Assembly (NCBI GenBank): GCA_017644045.1
Contig: JAEPMI010000015.1
Span: 82,501 to 146,500, forward strand
Source of the DNA: Deltaproteobacteria bacterium
GTDB lineage: Bacteria; Myxococcota_A; Polyangia; Polyangiales; Houyiibacteriaceae
Length of the DNA: 64,000 nt
Reading direction: 5' to 3'
Below the pieces are notes generated by a model, which searched no databases, was not told where the DNA came from, and saw nothing but the letters and a program-made list of their open reading frames with translations. Of the stretch, positions 1-8,805 are shown piece after piece; position 1 is the first letter of the stretch; every line of letters starts with the position of its first letter. The position numbers and the translations under genes are program-made.

Positions 1-411
1 AAGGCAATCCTGCTCGGTGCGCTGTTGCGCGCAGTTCGGATACCCGCGGCGCTCGTGCTGTGCGACCTCAAGGACCACACGCTACCGACGCGGATCGTCG
101 ACGCGATGGGAACCGATACGATGTTCCACCACGGGCTCAACGCGATCTACCTCAACGGTAGCTGGCGATTGGCCGACGCCAGCTTGTCTCCCGACGTTGT
201 CGCGCGGAAGCGATATCGACGGGTCGACTTCGACGGCGAACGCGACGCGCTCTTTCCGACGACGACGCTGGACGGAGCGGCCCATGCCGAGGTGATCCGG
301 TTCCACGGCATGTATGCCGATCTCCCCTTTGACCAGATGATGCGGGCCTTCATGACAGCGTATGCGCACGCTGATCTGGCCGCGCTCGCGAAGATGGGAT
401 TCCGCTTCTGA
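1..411 (+). CDS. Transglutaminase-like domain protein, 3' part (truncated by window start)
   Basis: The frame is open from base 1 to the TGA at 409-411, so only the C-terminal 136 codons are present. The first residues (KAILLGALLRAVRIPA) match the helix that follows the catalytic Cys in transglutaminase-like cysteine proteases. The later FHHGLNAIYL and WRLADASL segments carry the His and Asp expected for the rest of the Cys-His-Asp triad. The Cys itself lies upstream of the window. These domains hydrolyse or transfer amide bonds; the substrate cannot be told. It points toward the convergent dioxygenase gene 48 bases away. Family assignment rests on motif spacing only, so confidence is moderate. 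Confidence 0.6.
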   Translation, partial: KAILLGALLRAVRIPAALVLCDLKDHTLPTRIVDAMGTDTMFHHGLNAIYLNGSWRLADASLSPDVVARKRYRRVDFDGERDALFPTTTLDGAAHAEVIRFHGMYADLPFDQMMRAFMTAYAHADLAALAKMGFRF

Positions 412-459
412 CTGGATCTCCACCACGCTCCCGAGCGCGCAACACCTCCGGGAGCCGTC

Positions 460-1422
460 CTAGCCGAACTGAAACGCCGAGACCTCGACCCCCATCACCC
501 GATCGCTAAAAATTCTCCGCCCCCGGTCTCCGGCAGCGGCGCCGGCGACCACCATCAACGGCAGCAAGTGCTCTTCGCGAGGGTGGCAGTAGCGAGCGTG
601 TGGGAGCGTCTGCCAGCGGAGCAGCTGCCCTCGACATGCGTCTGGGGCGTCACAGCAGACGGACGTCAGGCGCTCGTCGAACTCGCGCGCCGCGGAGGCC
701 CGTCCTCCCCCGGCCATCATGGCCCGCATGTTGTGGAAGCTCATGCCACTGCCCACGATGAGCACCCCCTCGTGGCGCAGTGGAGCGAGAGCCTCACCGA
801 GCTCCAAGTGAAATTGCGGGTCGAGCCCCTTCTTGAGTGAGATCTGCAGGGTGGGGATTTGCGCATCGGGGAATGCGACCTTGAGAGGGACGAAGACGCC
901 GTGGTCGAAGCCCCGGGTCGGCGCCTCGGCGGTGGCGACGCCCCGGCCGGCGAGCAGCTCGGCGATCCGGCGAGCGAGCGTGGGAGAACCCGGCGCTGGC
1001 CATTGCAGCTCATACGTGTGGGGCGGGAAGCCGTAGTAGTCGAAGAGCAGATCGGGTTGCGCCCTCGTCTGGATCGTTACACTCGGCTCCTCCCAATGGG
1101 CGGAAATCACAACGATCGCTTTGACGTGCTCGAACTCTCGTCCAAGCTCCCGTAACCACTGGGCCATTCGAGCCCAGGTGTCCGCCGGCCCCATCGTCCA
1201 GTCCATAAAGAAACACGGACCGCCACCGTGTGGGATGAAGAGGGTCGGGACGAGGCTGCTCGCTTTCGTCTCGGGTCTCATGTCGCCTCCTTGTCTCGAT
1301 TCGCAGCCAGTAAGTCCAGCTAACGCCGCGCTTGCAGCCGCGGCGCCGAGTGCGATGGAGAACTCCCGGCGGGTCAGTTGGTCGTCATGCTCCGTCGGGC
1401 TCCGCTCATCATCGTTCCGCAT
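460..1422 (-). CDS. LigB/DODA-type extradiol ring-cleavage dioxygenase, Tat lipoprotein
   Basis: A 320-residue class III extradiol dioxygenase (4,5-DOPA dioxygenase/YgiD-like). Metal-site motifs are visible: PHGGGP near residue 70, SAHWEEP near 108 and FDHGVFVPL near 170. These enzymes open catechol-type rings with Fe or Zn and O2. The N-terminus is unusual for the family. A twin-arginine motif (TRREFS, Arg18-Arg19), a hydrophobic stretch and a lipobox LTGC (Cys40) predict Tat export of the folded enzyme and lipid anchoring. Its ATG lies inside the 3' end of the upstream flavin oxidoreductase gene (14-base overlap), so the two are probably translationally coupled. It is the last gene of the qorB-LLM-dioxygenase operon, and the set suggests aromatic or quinone turnover. 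Confidence 0.8.
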   Translation of the reverse strand: MRNDDERSPTEHDDQLTRREFSIALGAAAASAALAGLTGCESRQGGDMRPETKASSLVPTLFIPHGGGPCFFMDWTMGPADTWARMAQWLRELGREFEHVKAIVVISAHWEEPSVTIQTRAQPDLLFDYYGFPPHTYELQWPAPGSPTLARRIAELLAGRGVATAEAPTRGFDHGVFVPLKVAFPDAQIPTLQISLKKGLDPQFHLELGEALAPLRHEGVLIVGSGMSFHNMRAMMAGGGRASAAREFDERLTSVCCDAPDACRGQLLRWQTLPHARYCHPREEHLLPLMVVAGAAAGDRGRRIFSDRVMGVEVSAFQFG

Positions 1423-2446
1423 GGCGCCGCACCTCCGGTGCTACCTTCGTCCCTAGCAGCTCGATAGCATCGAGCATGTCGCGATGCTCAATGATTCCCA
1501 CCCCCATCTGCAGGGCGATGCGGGTGATCCCAAAGTTCTCACGATGTGCGAGGATCTTTTCTACGAGCGCGTTCGGGCTACCTACGAAGAAAGCGCCGGT
1601 CGGGCCAGTCTGGGCGTCAAACCCCTGTCGCGTCGCCGGAGGCCAGCCGCGCTCGGCGCCAAGACGGGTCATCACCTCGTTGTGTGGCCCACTGTAGATG
1701 TCGGCAGCCCGTTGATCTGTCGCGGCGACGAACCCGTGGACCGTCATCGCGACTTGAAAGGACGATGGGTCGTGCCCAGCTTCGTTCCATCCATGCCTGT
1801 AGGCTTGGAAGAGGGGCTGAAAGCGCCCGGTATCGCCACCGATGATCCCGATCGCGAGTGGTAGACCAAGCTTGGCGGCTCGCATCACCGAGCTAGGTGT
1901 GCCGCCTGAACCTATCCAGACCGGCAGCTCCCTTTGGACGGGACGCGGAAATGCCCGACACCCCTGAATGGGTGGAGTGTGCCGTCCACCAGGCCACGCG
2001 AGCAGCTCGGGTCTATTGAGCTCCATCAGCAGCTCGAGCTTCTCCGAGAAGAGCGACTCGTAGTCACTCATCTCCAGCCCGACCAGCGGGAACGACTCTA
2101 CGAAGGCGCCCCTTCCAACCATGACCTCAGCCCTCCCGACGCTGAGATTGTCGAGCATTGCAAAGTCCTGAAACACCCGTACGGGACTTGACGATCCGAG
2201 GATCGTAACTGCGCTGGACAGGCGAATTTGATCTGTCTGCGTCGCTGCAGCGGCCAGGGCCATCGCAGGAGAGGAGACAGCGTAGTCTGCGCGATGATGC
2301 TCACCGACACCGAACCAGTCGAGTCCGACTTGATCCGCGAGGGTGATCTCTTCGACGAGGTTGCGCAGCCGCAGGGAGGGCGAGACAGCGGCCTTTCGAA
2401 GGACGCTCTCGCCGCACTCGGCGAATGTGAATAGGCCGATCTCCAA
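1409..2446 (-). CDS. LLM-class flavin-dependent oxidoreductase
   Basis: A luciferase-like monooxygenase, about 345 residues, with a TIM-barrel type sequence. Recognisable stretches are EIGLFTFAE at the start, DWFGVGEHHRADYAVSSP, SSAVTILGSSSPVRVFQDFA, and WIGSGGTPSSVMRAAKLGLP in the second half. Members use FMNH2 or F420H2 to oxidise aldehydes, ketones, sulfonates or aromatics; the substrate is unknown. I prefer a TTG start at 2446 because a GGAG lies six bases upstream and the protein then begins where family members begin. An in-frame ATG at 2521 would add 25 residues that do not look like the family. It sits between the qorB-like gene (100 bases upstream) and the ring-cleavage dioxygenase, which it overlaps. 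Confidence 0.82.
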   Translation of the reverse strand: MEIGLFTFAECGESVLRKAAVSPSLRLRNLVEEITLADQVGLDWFGVGEHHRADYAVSSPAMALAAAATQTDQIRLSSAVTILGSSSPVRVFQDFAMLDNLSVGRAEVMVGRGAFVESFPLVGLEMSDYESLFSEKLELLMELNRPELLAWPGGRHTPPIQGCRAFPRPVQRELPVWIGSGGTPSSVMRAAKLGLPLAIGIIGGDTGRFQPLFQAYRHGWNEAGHDPSSFQVAMTVHGFVAATDQRAADIYSGPHNEVMTRLGAERGWPPATRQGFDAQTGPTGAFFVGSPNALVEKILAHRENFGITRIALQMGVGIIEHRDMLDAIELLGTKVAPEVRRHAER

Positions 2447-2546
2447 ACCGGTCTCCGAGGTGATGGAGGGGAAGAAGCCAGTCGGGCTCCAGCACGGAGA
2501 GCACTGGTGACCTCGGCTCAACGATTATCGTCGTAGGTAGGGAGCG

Positions 2547-3440
2547 TCAGGCCGGCGACAGCGCCGCCTTGTTCGCCTCCAAGAAGGCCCTGACACTTGT
2601 CGGCGGCCGCCCGGTCAGCTCCTCGACCGCACCTGTCGCAGGTCCGAACAGCCCCCGCTTGATCCCGGTGTCGAAGGAGGCCATCAGCCGCGCCAAGGGC
2701 TCGGGCAGGCCATGCGCGGTCATCCCAGCCACCAGGGACTCCTCATCGACGGGGATGTATGCGACCTCTTTCCCCGTGAGCTCGCTAGCGATCGAAGCCA
2801 GCTCCCCGTAGGTCACGACGTCGGGGCCGGTGATCTCAATCTGACGCTTGCCATCAAAGTCGGACGCGAGGGTCGCGGCCGCCGCACGTGCGCAGTCTTC
2901 ACGGGTCACGTACGCCGCTCCGCCATCTTCGGCTGCAGCGAAGAGGCTCCCTGAGGCGATAGCGCCCGGCAGGCTCATCAGGAGGATGTCTGCGTAGAGG
3001 TTGTTGCGAAGCGCGGTGTAGCCCAGACCGCTCACCTCGAGAGCCTCTTCGGTCTGCACATGGTCGGGCGCAATCAGCACCGGAGAATCTCTAACCGGGT
3101 GCGTCAGCGAGGTGTAGACGAGGTGACTCACGCCGGCTCGGCCGGCAGCGTCAATGGCCCGCTGGTGTTGCGCATATCGATGCCCCGGGCGCCCGACGGC
3201 GTCTGTACTCACGAGCAGGATCCGCTGCGCTCCAGCGAACGCTTCGGCGAGATCCCCGGGGGCCTGGTCGAAGTCGGCCTTGCGGACTTCGACACCGCGC
3301 TCAGCGAGGTCGGCGAGCTTGTCAGGGCTGCGGGTCGCCGCGATAACCTTGTGGGTGCCAGCCTCCAGGAGCAGCTCGACAACGCGACGTCCGAGCTGTC
3401 CGGAGGCCCCGGTCACGAGTAGGGTGTTGTCTTTGGTCAT
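2547..3440 (-). CDS. NmrA/QorB-like NAD(P)H:quinone oxidoreductase (atypical SDR)
   Basis: A 297-residue Rossmann protein of the NmrA/SDRa group. The N-terminus has the dinucleotide motif VTGASGQLGRRV and the family-typical ATRSPDKL. An HQRAIDAA segment and YTSLTHP follow, then the ALRNNLYAD segment seen in QorB (YtfG). QorB reduces quinones by one electron pair with NADPH; NmrA relatives can instead be redox sensors. It is transcribed divergently from a LysR regulator whose likely binding site lies in the shared 169-base intergenic region. It heads an apparent operon with the LLM oxidoreductase and the extradiol dioxygenase, which supports a role in quinone or aromatic detoxification. Confidence 0.85.
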   Translation of the reverse strand: MTKDNTLLVTGASGQLGRRVVELLLEAGTHKVIAATRSPDKLADLAERGVEVRKADFDQAPGDLAEAFAGAQRILLVSTDAVGRPGHRYAQHQRAIDAAGRAGVSHLVYTSLTHPVRDSPVLIAPDHVQTEEALEVSGLGYTALRNNLYADILLMSLPGAIASGSLFAAAEDGGAAYVTREDCARAAAATLASDFDGKRQIEITGPDVVTYGELASIASELTGKEVAYIPVDEESLVAGMTAHGLPEPLARLMASFDTGIKRGLFGPATGAVEELTGRPPTSVRAFLEANKAALSPA

Positions 3441-3557
3441 CTCTGTCTCCTTCGTTTGCAGTTGGTCGGGCGTGATTGATCCTCGTGGGCGAGGCGATGA
3501 CGCCGACGCGGCGAGCGCCGCAGCGGCATCAGACTTGTGAAGAATAGACGCCCTCTG

Positions 3558-3576
3558 TTATCTTGAAAACCGATAA
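3558..3576. promoter_or_regulatory. LysR-type binding box between divergent lysR and qorB-like genes
   Basis: The interval contains the interrupted palindrome TTATC-N9-GATAA, which includes the classical LysR-family pattern ATC-N9-GAT (T-N11-A, T3561 and A3573). It lies 33 bases before the lysR ATG, in an AT-rich patch (about 3541-3600) within an otherwise GC-rich neighbourhood. Seen directly: the symmetry and position. Inferred: that the neighbouring LysR protein binds here and controls both divergent units. Confidence 0.65.
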
Positions 3577-3609
3577 ACTTTGGATAGACACTTCCGTAAA
3601 AGGAGATAG

Positions 3610-4545
3610 ATGCGCGCCAGCCTCGACAGCGTGACCCTCGATCAGCTCCGGCTGTTCATCTCTGTGGCCGAGCAGGGGAGCTTCTCAGCGGCGGGCCGTC
3701 AACTGCATCGCGCCCAGTCTGCGGTGAGCTCGGGCGTCGCCAACTTGGAGAGCCTTCTGGGTCTGCAACTCTTCGATCGCTCTGGCCACCGGCCGGCGCT
3801 GACCGAGGTGGGCAGAACCTTGCTCTCCGACGCGCGGAAGGTCCTCGACGATGTATCCGTCCTTGGCGCGCGTGCCGCGAACGTCGGCCAGGGTCTGGAG
3901 CTTCAGCTGCGCCTCGCCGTGGACACGATCTGCCCATCGGGGCTGCTGATCGCCTCGGCGAAAGCACTACGGGACCAGTACCCAACCGTCTCGCTGCGAG
4001 TCCAGACCGAGGTCCTGGACGACGTCGCCGCGGTGGTACTCGATCGAAGTTGCCAGATCGGCATCTCAGGGCCTGTGGGATCTGACGCGGCTGGGCTCGA
4101 ACGGCGCTTCCTAGCCCACGTCGCGATGGTGCCCGTGGCGGCACCCGAGCATCCACTTGCAACCATTGGCCGGTCGATCTCGCACGCTGACGCGCGGAGT
4201 CATGTGCAGATCGTGATCAGCCAACGCGTGGCGACGGCAGCCGACAACCACGGTGTCGTCTCCGATGCAACGTGGCTCGTCGCCGACGCGTCGACCAAGC
4301 TCGAGCTCGTCCGCGCCGGACTCGGTTGGGGGAACTTGCCGATCGACATGGTCCAGGAGGATCTCGAGCGCCGCCGCCTCGTCAGGCTCACTCTCGACGA
4401 GTGGGGGGCCGAGCCACTGCTCGTGCCCCTCTACGTGATCACTCGGCGGGGCTCCCCACCCGGGCCCGCCGGTCAGTGGCTCGTGCGAAGCCTGCCATCA
4501 CTCTCCGGCGACTGCCCGCGGCTCATGGGCGCTGGCGTTAGCTGA
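3610..4545 (+). CDS. LysR-family transcriptional regulator
   Basis: A 311-residue LTTR. The N-terminal winged HTH spans about residues 6-65 (LDQLRLFISVAEQGSFSAAG, then SAVSSGVANLESLLGLQLFDR). A linker helix and a periplasmic-binding-like effector domain (about 90-300) follow. The start ATG is supported by AGGAG at 3601-3605. LTTRs usually activate a divergent operon in response to a small ligand. The divergent neighbours are the qorB-like, LLM oxidoreductase and ring-cleavage genes, so an aromatic or quinone-like inducer is the reasonable guess. Its 3' end is followed by a degraded kinase remnant on the other strand. Confidence 0.93.
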   Translation: MRASLDSVTLDQLRLFISVAEQGSFSAAGRQLHRAQSAVSSGVANLESLLGLQLFDRSGHRPALTEVGRTLLSDARKVLDDVSVLGARAANVGQGLELQLRLAVDTICPSGLLIASAKALRDQYPTVSLRVQTEVLDDVAAVVLDRSCQIGISGPVGSDAAGLERRFLAHVAMVPVAAPEHPLATIGRSISHADARSHVQIVISQRVATAADNHGVVSDATWLVADASTKLELVRAGLGWGNLPIDMVQEDLERRRLVRLTLDEWGAEPLLVPLYVITRRGSPPGPAGQWLVRSLPSLSGDCPRLMGAGVS

Positions 4546-4584
4546 CGACGACCACGAGACGCGCTTGACGCCCGACGTTGTGTG

Positions 4585-4785
4585 CGAGGCGACGGTGGGG
4601 ATCGGGGTGGTCGTCCCGATCTCGATGGCGATGGCCCCGTAGGATTCGCCGCCGAAGGGGACCTTTCCGGCGGGCGATTCGTAGAAGATGATGCCGAAGG
4701 CGTAGAGATCCGTGCGATTCGACGAGAGCGAGCTGTTCCCGACCGAGAGCTCCTGGATCCCCCCGAGCTTGTCGCCGTCGCGGAA
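4585..4785 (-). pseudogene. Remnant of a Ser/Thr protein kinase C-lobe
   Basis: On the minus strand the translation contains NRTDLYAFGIIFYE, GKVPFGGESYGAIAIEI and TPIPTVASH. These are the signature of kinase subdomains IX-X as found in myxobacterial Ser/Thr kinases (RTDIYALGVVLYE...G..PF.GE). The upstream N-lobe, HRD and DFG motifs are absent, and the sequence on either side in the same frame has no kinase likeness. It is therefore a truncated, decayed fragment. It sits between the lysR locus and the tRNA, in a 690-base stretch with no intact gene. An open frame of 221 codons runs through it (4498-5163), but outside the kinase part it looks non-coding. Confidence 0.6.
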
Positions 4786-5310
<525 letters not shown>

Positions 5311-5511
5311 ATGGGCGCGCACTCTGATCCGTGCTCGGCAGGCTGTCAAGTCCGGGTTGGCCACTCCCTGGAATCGGCTCTCGAGAGGCCTCCGAGGACG
5401 CCGCGAGAGGGGCTCTCCGAGTCCGGAATTCTCGGCCGTTGGCGCCTCGGAGGGAGGGAAAACGCACCCTGGGGTAGAAGATCCTCGCCCAAAGGATCGT
5501 ACAAGGCGGAC

Positions 5512-6126
5512 ATGAAGAAGCTTGTGCTCGGTCTCGCTCTCATGGCCATCGCGTCGGGGTGCGGAAAGAAGATGGACGTGCTGCTCCGCCACCCGCTCCA
5601 GGTGGGCGTGGTCGACCAGCCCAACACCATCGAGGCTCGCAATGGCTGGCAGTCGACGCTGATGCGCCTCGACCCCGACGCCGTGTGCTTCGACGTGAAC
5701 TACTCCATCGAGCAGCCCCACGGGCCGCCCGATGCGCAGATCTACAGCCAGACGATGCTCATGAACTCCGATGGCCAGTGGTATGACGACGCGCAGGTCG
5801 CCGAGGCCCGCGAACCGCAGATCTCGACCTACATGGGTCAGGTCGCCGAGCAGCGGCAGCAGGGCTGGGTCCAGGAGTGCGTGCGCCGTGACTCCAACAC
5901 GAACCAGTGCCTCCGCTGGGAGGAGCGCCCGCGCTACGTGACGGTGATGGTCCCCGCGACCTACTACCGCGCCGACGCCGGCGGCACGGTCTGCTTCCCG
6001 AACCAGGGCCGCGTGACGCTCCAGAGCGACCGCGTGGCGTTCCAGATCAATCGCGTGAACTTCCGCTGGGGCCTCGAGGACCAGACCGCCCCGCAGACCT
6101 CGGGCGGCGAAGAAGAGGGCGGCTGA
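5512..6126 (+). CDS. Lipoprotein of unknown function
   Basis: A 204-residue protein with a type II signal peptide: MKKLVLGLAL, then the lipobox IASGC with Cys17. The mature part has no family I recognise. It contains four further Cys (in VCFDVNYS, QECVRRDS, NQCLRWEE and GTVCFPNQG), an acidic Glu/Gly-rich tail and several Tyr/Trp-rich strands. An upstream in-frame ATG at 5311 would disrupt the signal peptide, so I take the ATG at 5512. A polytopic membrane protein follows 59 bases downstream on the same strand. Likely anchored in the outer or inner membrane facing the periplasm. Confidence 0.75.
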   Translation: MKKLVLGLALMAIASGCGKKMDVLLRHPLQVGVVDQPNTIEARNGWQSTLMRLDPDAVCFDVNYSIEQPHGPPDAQIYSQTMLMNSDGQWYDDAQVAEAREPQISTYMGQVAEQRQQGWVQECVRRDSNTNQCLRWEERPRYVTVMVPATYYRADAGGTVCFPNQGRVTLQSDRVAFQINRVNFRWGLEDQTAPQTSGGEEEGG

Positions 6127-6171
6127 GCCCGCTCTCGACCTGAACGGTGCCCCGCGCGGGCGCCGGTCGGG

Positions 6172-6177
6172 TACCCT
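6172..6177 (+). promoter_or_regulatory. TANNNT -10-like element (TACCCT)
   Basis: TACCCT lies eight bases before the GTG at 6186 with no Shine-Dalgarno between, as expected of a leaderless or near-leaderless transcript. Confidence 0.4.
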
Positions 6178-6185
6178 CCGCGGCC

Positions 6186-7748
6186 GTGGCGCCACGCCCC
6201 GAGTCCGATCCACCGAAGCCTCCGGCATCCGCCGGGGGCTTCGTCGCGCGTGCGAAGGACGCGCTGCCGGAGCTGCTCTTCGCGCTCGTGGCGCTGAGCG
6301 CCTGCGTGCCGCTCTGGCTCGTGACTCGGCCGCCGCTGCAGGACCTGCCGCAGCACGTCGCCGCGGTGCAGGTCATGGCGCACTTCGGCGACGAGAGCCT
6401 ACGCTACGCCGAGAGCCTCGAGGTCGAGCTCTGGCGCACGCAGTATCTCGCCTTCTACCTGGTGTGCATCGCGCTGGCGTGGATCGTCCCGGCGCTCACG
6501 GCGGTGAAGCTGGTGTTGACCGCGTCGTTGGTGGCGACGCCGTACGCGCTCCGGAGCGTGCTCCGATCGCTGAAGAGCGACCCCTGGCTGGCGCTGCTCG
6601 TGGTGCCGCTGCTCTGGAACGCGCACCTGATCCTCGGCTTCCTGAACTTCGTCGCCGCGATCCCGCTCGCCCTCTTCGCGCTCTCGCTCGCGATCCGCAT
6701 TCGGACCGAGGGCTTCACGCGCAAGCGCGCGGCGATCCTGGGGGTGCTCGCGCTGGTCTGCTTCTACACCCACGTGGTGCCTTTCGGGCTGCTCTTGCTC
6801 GGCGGGTTCGTGGTGGGGCTCGAGAAGGACATCAAGGCGATGGCGCGCTACGCGATCCCCTTCGCGCCCGCGCTGGTGGCCACGCTCGTCTGGATGGTCA
6901 CCAGCCCGGCGGGCCAGTCGACGCTGAGCGCCGCCTCGCTCGGTGAAGACGGCCGCGGCGAGCCGGTCTACGCGCCCTTCAGCCGGAGCCTCGCGGAGCT
7001 GCCCTCCTGGATGCTCGACGTGCTCCCCGGCGACGCCGACGACGTGCTCTTCGTCCTCTGGGCCGCGCTCGCGGGCGGGGTGCTCCTCTGGGGGCAGCCG
7101 ATTCGTCACGCGCTCGCCCAGTCGCTCCGCACGCGGCTCGTGGTGGTGCCGCTCGCGGCCTTCGTCGCCTACTTCGTGACCCCGGTCAGCTACGACTGGA
7201 TCTGGCCCATCAACGCGCGCTTCCCGCTGCTGGCGGCGATCTTCGCCCTCGTGGTGCTGCGGCCGATCGATGGCCGCTGGCTGCGGGGCGCGGTGCTCGT
7301 CTGCGCCACCCTGCTGGCGTTCGTGAGCGTGGACCTGGTCACCGAGGCCGCGCTCGGCTTCGAAGAGGAGACCGGCGAGCTCGACGAAGCGCTCGAGGCG
7401 ATCCCCGAGGGCTCGCGGGTCGCGGGGCTCATCTACGACCGGCAGTCGGCCCACGTCCGCTTCGCGCCCTACATTCACGCGGTCGCGTGGGCCCAGGCCG
7501 ATCGGGGTGGGGCGGTGATGTTCACCTTCGCCGACTTCCCGCAGAGTCCGATCCGCTTCCGCGAGGACGAACGACCGCCGCCAGTGCCGCCGCGCTGGGA
7601 GTGGGAGCCGCAGCGCGTCGTGCCGGCGCAGCTCGAGTGGTACGAGTACGTGCTCGCGCGCGGCGGTCCGGGCCGAATCGCGCGGGCTCCCGGCGTCGAG
7701 CCGGTGTTCCGCGGACCGCACTGGTCGGTGTGGAAGCTGCCGGACTGA
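6186..7748 (+). CDS. Polytopic membrane protein, unknown function
   Basis: About 520 residues with a Pro-rich N-terminus followed by roughly ten hydrophobic segments. Examples are ELLFALVALSACVPLWLV, YLAFYLVCIALAWIVPALTA, the GFLNFVAAIPLALFALSLAI segment and the LLAAIFALVVL segment. A soluble C-terminal third of about 130 residues follows. An early extracytoplasmic loop has an acidic/aromatic PPLQDLPQHV segment. That layout (many helices, then a C-terminal soluble domain) is reminiscent of GT-C glycosyltransferases, but I see no decisive DXD-type signature, so function is left open. GTG at 6186 is preferred over an ATG at 6147 because of the upstream TACCCT element. Confidence 0.7.
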   Translation: MAPRPESDPPKPPASAGGFVARAKDALPELLFALVALSACVPLWLVTRPPLQDLPQHVAAVQVMAHFGDESLRYAESLEVELWRTQYLAFYLVCIALAWIVPALTAVKLVLTASLVATPYALRSVLRSLKSDPWLALLVVPLLWNAHLILGFLNFVAAIPLALFALSLAIRIRTEGFTRKRAAILGVLALVCFYTHVVPFGLLLLGGFVVGLEKDIKAMARYAIPFAPALVATLVWMVTSPAGQSTLSAASLGEDGRGEPVYAPFSRSLAELPSWMLDVLPGDADDVLFVLWAALAGGVLLWGQPIRHALAQSLRTRLVVVPLAAFVAYFVTPVSYDWIWPINARFPLLAAIFALVVLRPIDGRWLRGAVLVCATLLAFVSVDLVTEAALGFEEETGELDEALEAIPEGSRVAGLIYDRQSAHVRFAPYIHAVAWAQADRGGAVMFTFADFPQSPIRFREDERPPPVPPRWEWEPQRVVPAQLEWYEYVLARGGPGRIARAPGVEPVFRGPHWSVWKLPD

Positions 7749-7768
7749 TCGCTGCGGATCGCTGCTGC

Positions 7769-7774
7769 TATGCT
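7769..7774 (+). promoter_or_regulatory. TANNNT -10-like element (TATGCT)
   Basis: TATGCT stands eight bases before the GTG start at 7783, and no ribosome-binding site lies between. Confidence 0.5.
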
Positions 7775-7782
7775 CGCGCGCA

Positions 7783-8805
7783 GTGAGCCGTCGCCGTCAG
7801 AAGCTGGACGACATGTCCGACCGCGAGCTCCTCGACACACGCATGTGCGACCTCGATCTGAGCATCGAAGGAAGCTGGATCGAGGACGTCATCGAGAAGG
7901 TCCGCCGTGACCTCAAGCGCAGGAAGCTGCGGCTCCGGCCGCACTTCTGGCTCGCGGACGAGTGGTTCTCTCCGGAGAACGTCCCGGGGATCGCCATTCC
8001 CTTCTATCTGGCGCACCCGCGGCTGACGCGCCTCGAGCGCAAGGTGATGTTCGAGGTCGAGGGCGGCTCGAAGCCCGAATGCCTCAAGCTCTTCCGCCAC
8101 GAGCTCGGCCACGCGGTGCAGCACGCCTATGCGCTCCATCGGAAGCGCCGGTGGCAGCAGCTCTTCGGGCTGGCGAGCAAGCGCTACCCGGACTTCTATC
8201 GCCCGCGGCCGAGCAGCAAGCGCTTCGTGCAGCACCTCGACGGGTGGTACGCGCAGAGCCATCCGGTCGAGGACTTCGCCGAGACCTTCGCGGTCTGGCT
8301 GCAGCCGAAGACCCGCTGGCGCCGCGAGTACGCGGGCTGGAAGGCGCTCGAGAAGCTGGAGTACGTCGACGAGCTGATGGCGGAGCTCGAGGGGGTCGGG
8401 CCGAAGGTGCGGAGCAAGGCGAAGCCCTACGCGCTCAAGACGCTGAAGCACACGCTCGGCGAGCACTACGACAAACGCCGGGCTCACTTCCCCGCGGGCT
8501 ACACCGACCAATACGATCGCGATCTGCTCCGGGTGTTCAGCGACGACCCCGAGCACGCGCGAAACCTCCGGGCGGCGGCGTTCATCCGGAAGCGCCGCAA
8601 GGCGATTCGCGAGCGCGTGGCGCGCTTCACCGGCGAGTACCAGTTCACCCTCGACCAGGTGCTCAAGGAGATGATCGGCCGCTGCCAGGAGCTGAAGCTC
8701 CGGCTGCCCGGCTCCGAGGAAGAAGCCGAGATCGACTTTGCCCTCATGTTGACCGTGCACACGGTGCACACTCTGCACGTGGGGAGCGAATGGCACCCGA
8801 TGTAG
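7783..8805 (+). CDS. Putative zinc metallopeptidase (HELGH)
   Basis: A 340-residue soluble protein with the gluzincin-type motif RHELGHAVQHAY (His106-Glu107-His110). Downstream, EDFAETFAVWL could supply the third zinc ligand (Glu). It has no signal peptide and is rich in Arg/Lys, so it is probably cytoplasmic. I place it with the broadly annotated putative zinc-binding metallopeptidases; the substrate is unknown. Translation from the GTG at 7783 fits a TATGCT element eight bases upstream. Its last 16 bases overlap the start of the ATP-grasp gene, which implies coupled expression. Confidence 0.72.
   Translation: MSRRRQKLDDMSDRELLDTRMCDLDLSIEGSWIEDVIEKVRRDLKRRKLRLRPHFWLADEWFSPENVPGIAIPFYLAHPRLTRLERKVMFEVEGGSKPECLKLFRHELGHAVQHAYALHRKRRWQQLFGLASKRYPDFYRPRPSSKRFVQHLDGWYAQSHPVEDFAETFAVWLQPKTRWRREYAGWKALEKLEYVDELMAELEGVGPKVRSKAKPYALKTLKHTLGEHYDKRRAHFPAGYTDQYDRDLLRVFSDDPEHARNLRAAAFIRKRRKAIRERVARFTGEYQFTLDQVLKEMIGRCQELKLRLPGSEEEAEIDFALMLTVHTVHTLHVGSEWHPM

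Noticed and set aside
6399-7721. Minus-strand open frame of 440 codons
   Set aside because: Antisense to the polytopic membrane protein; His/Arg/Glu-rich shadow.
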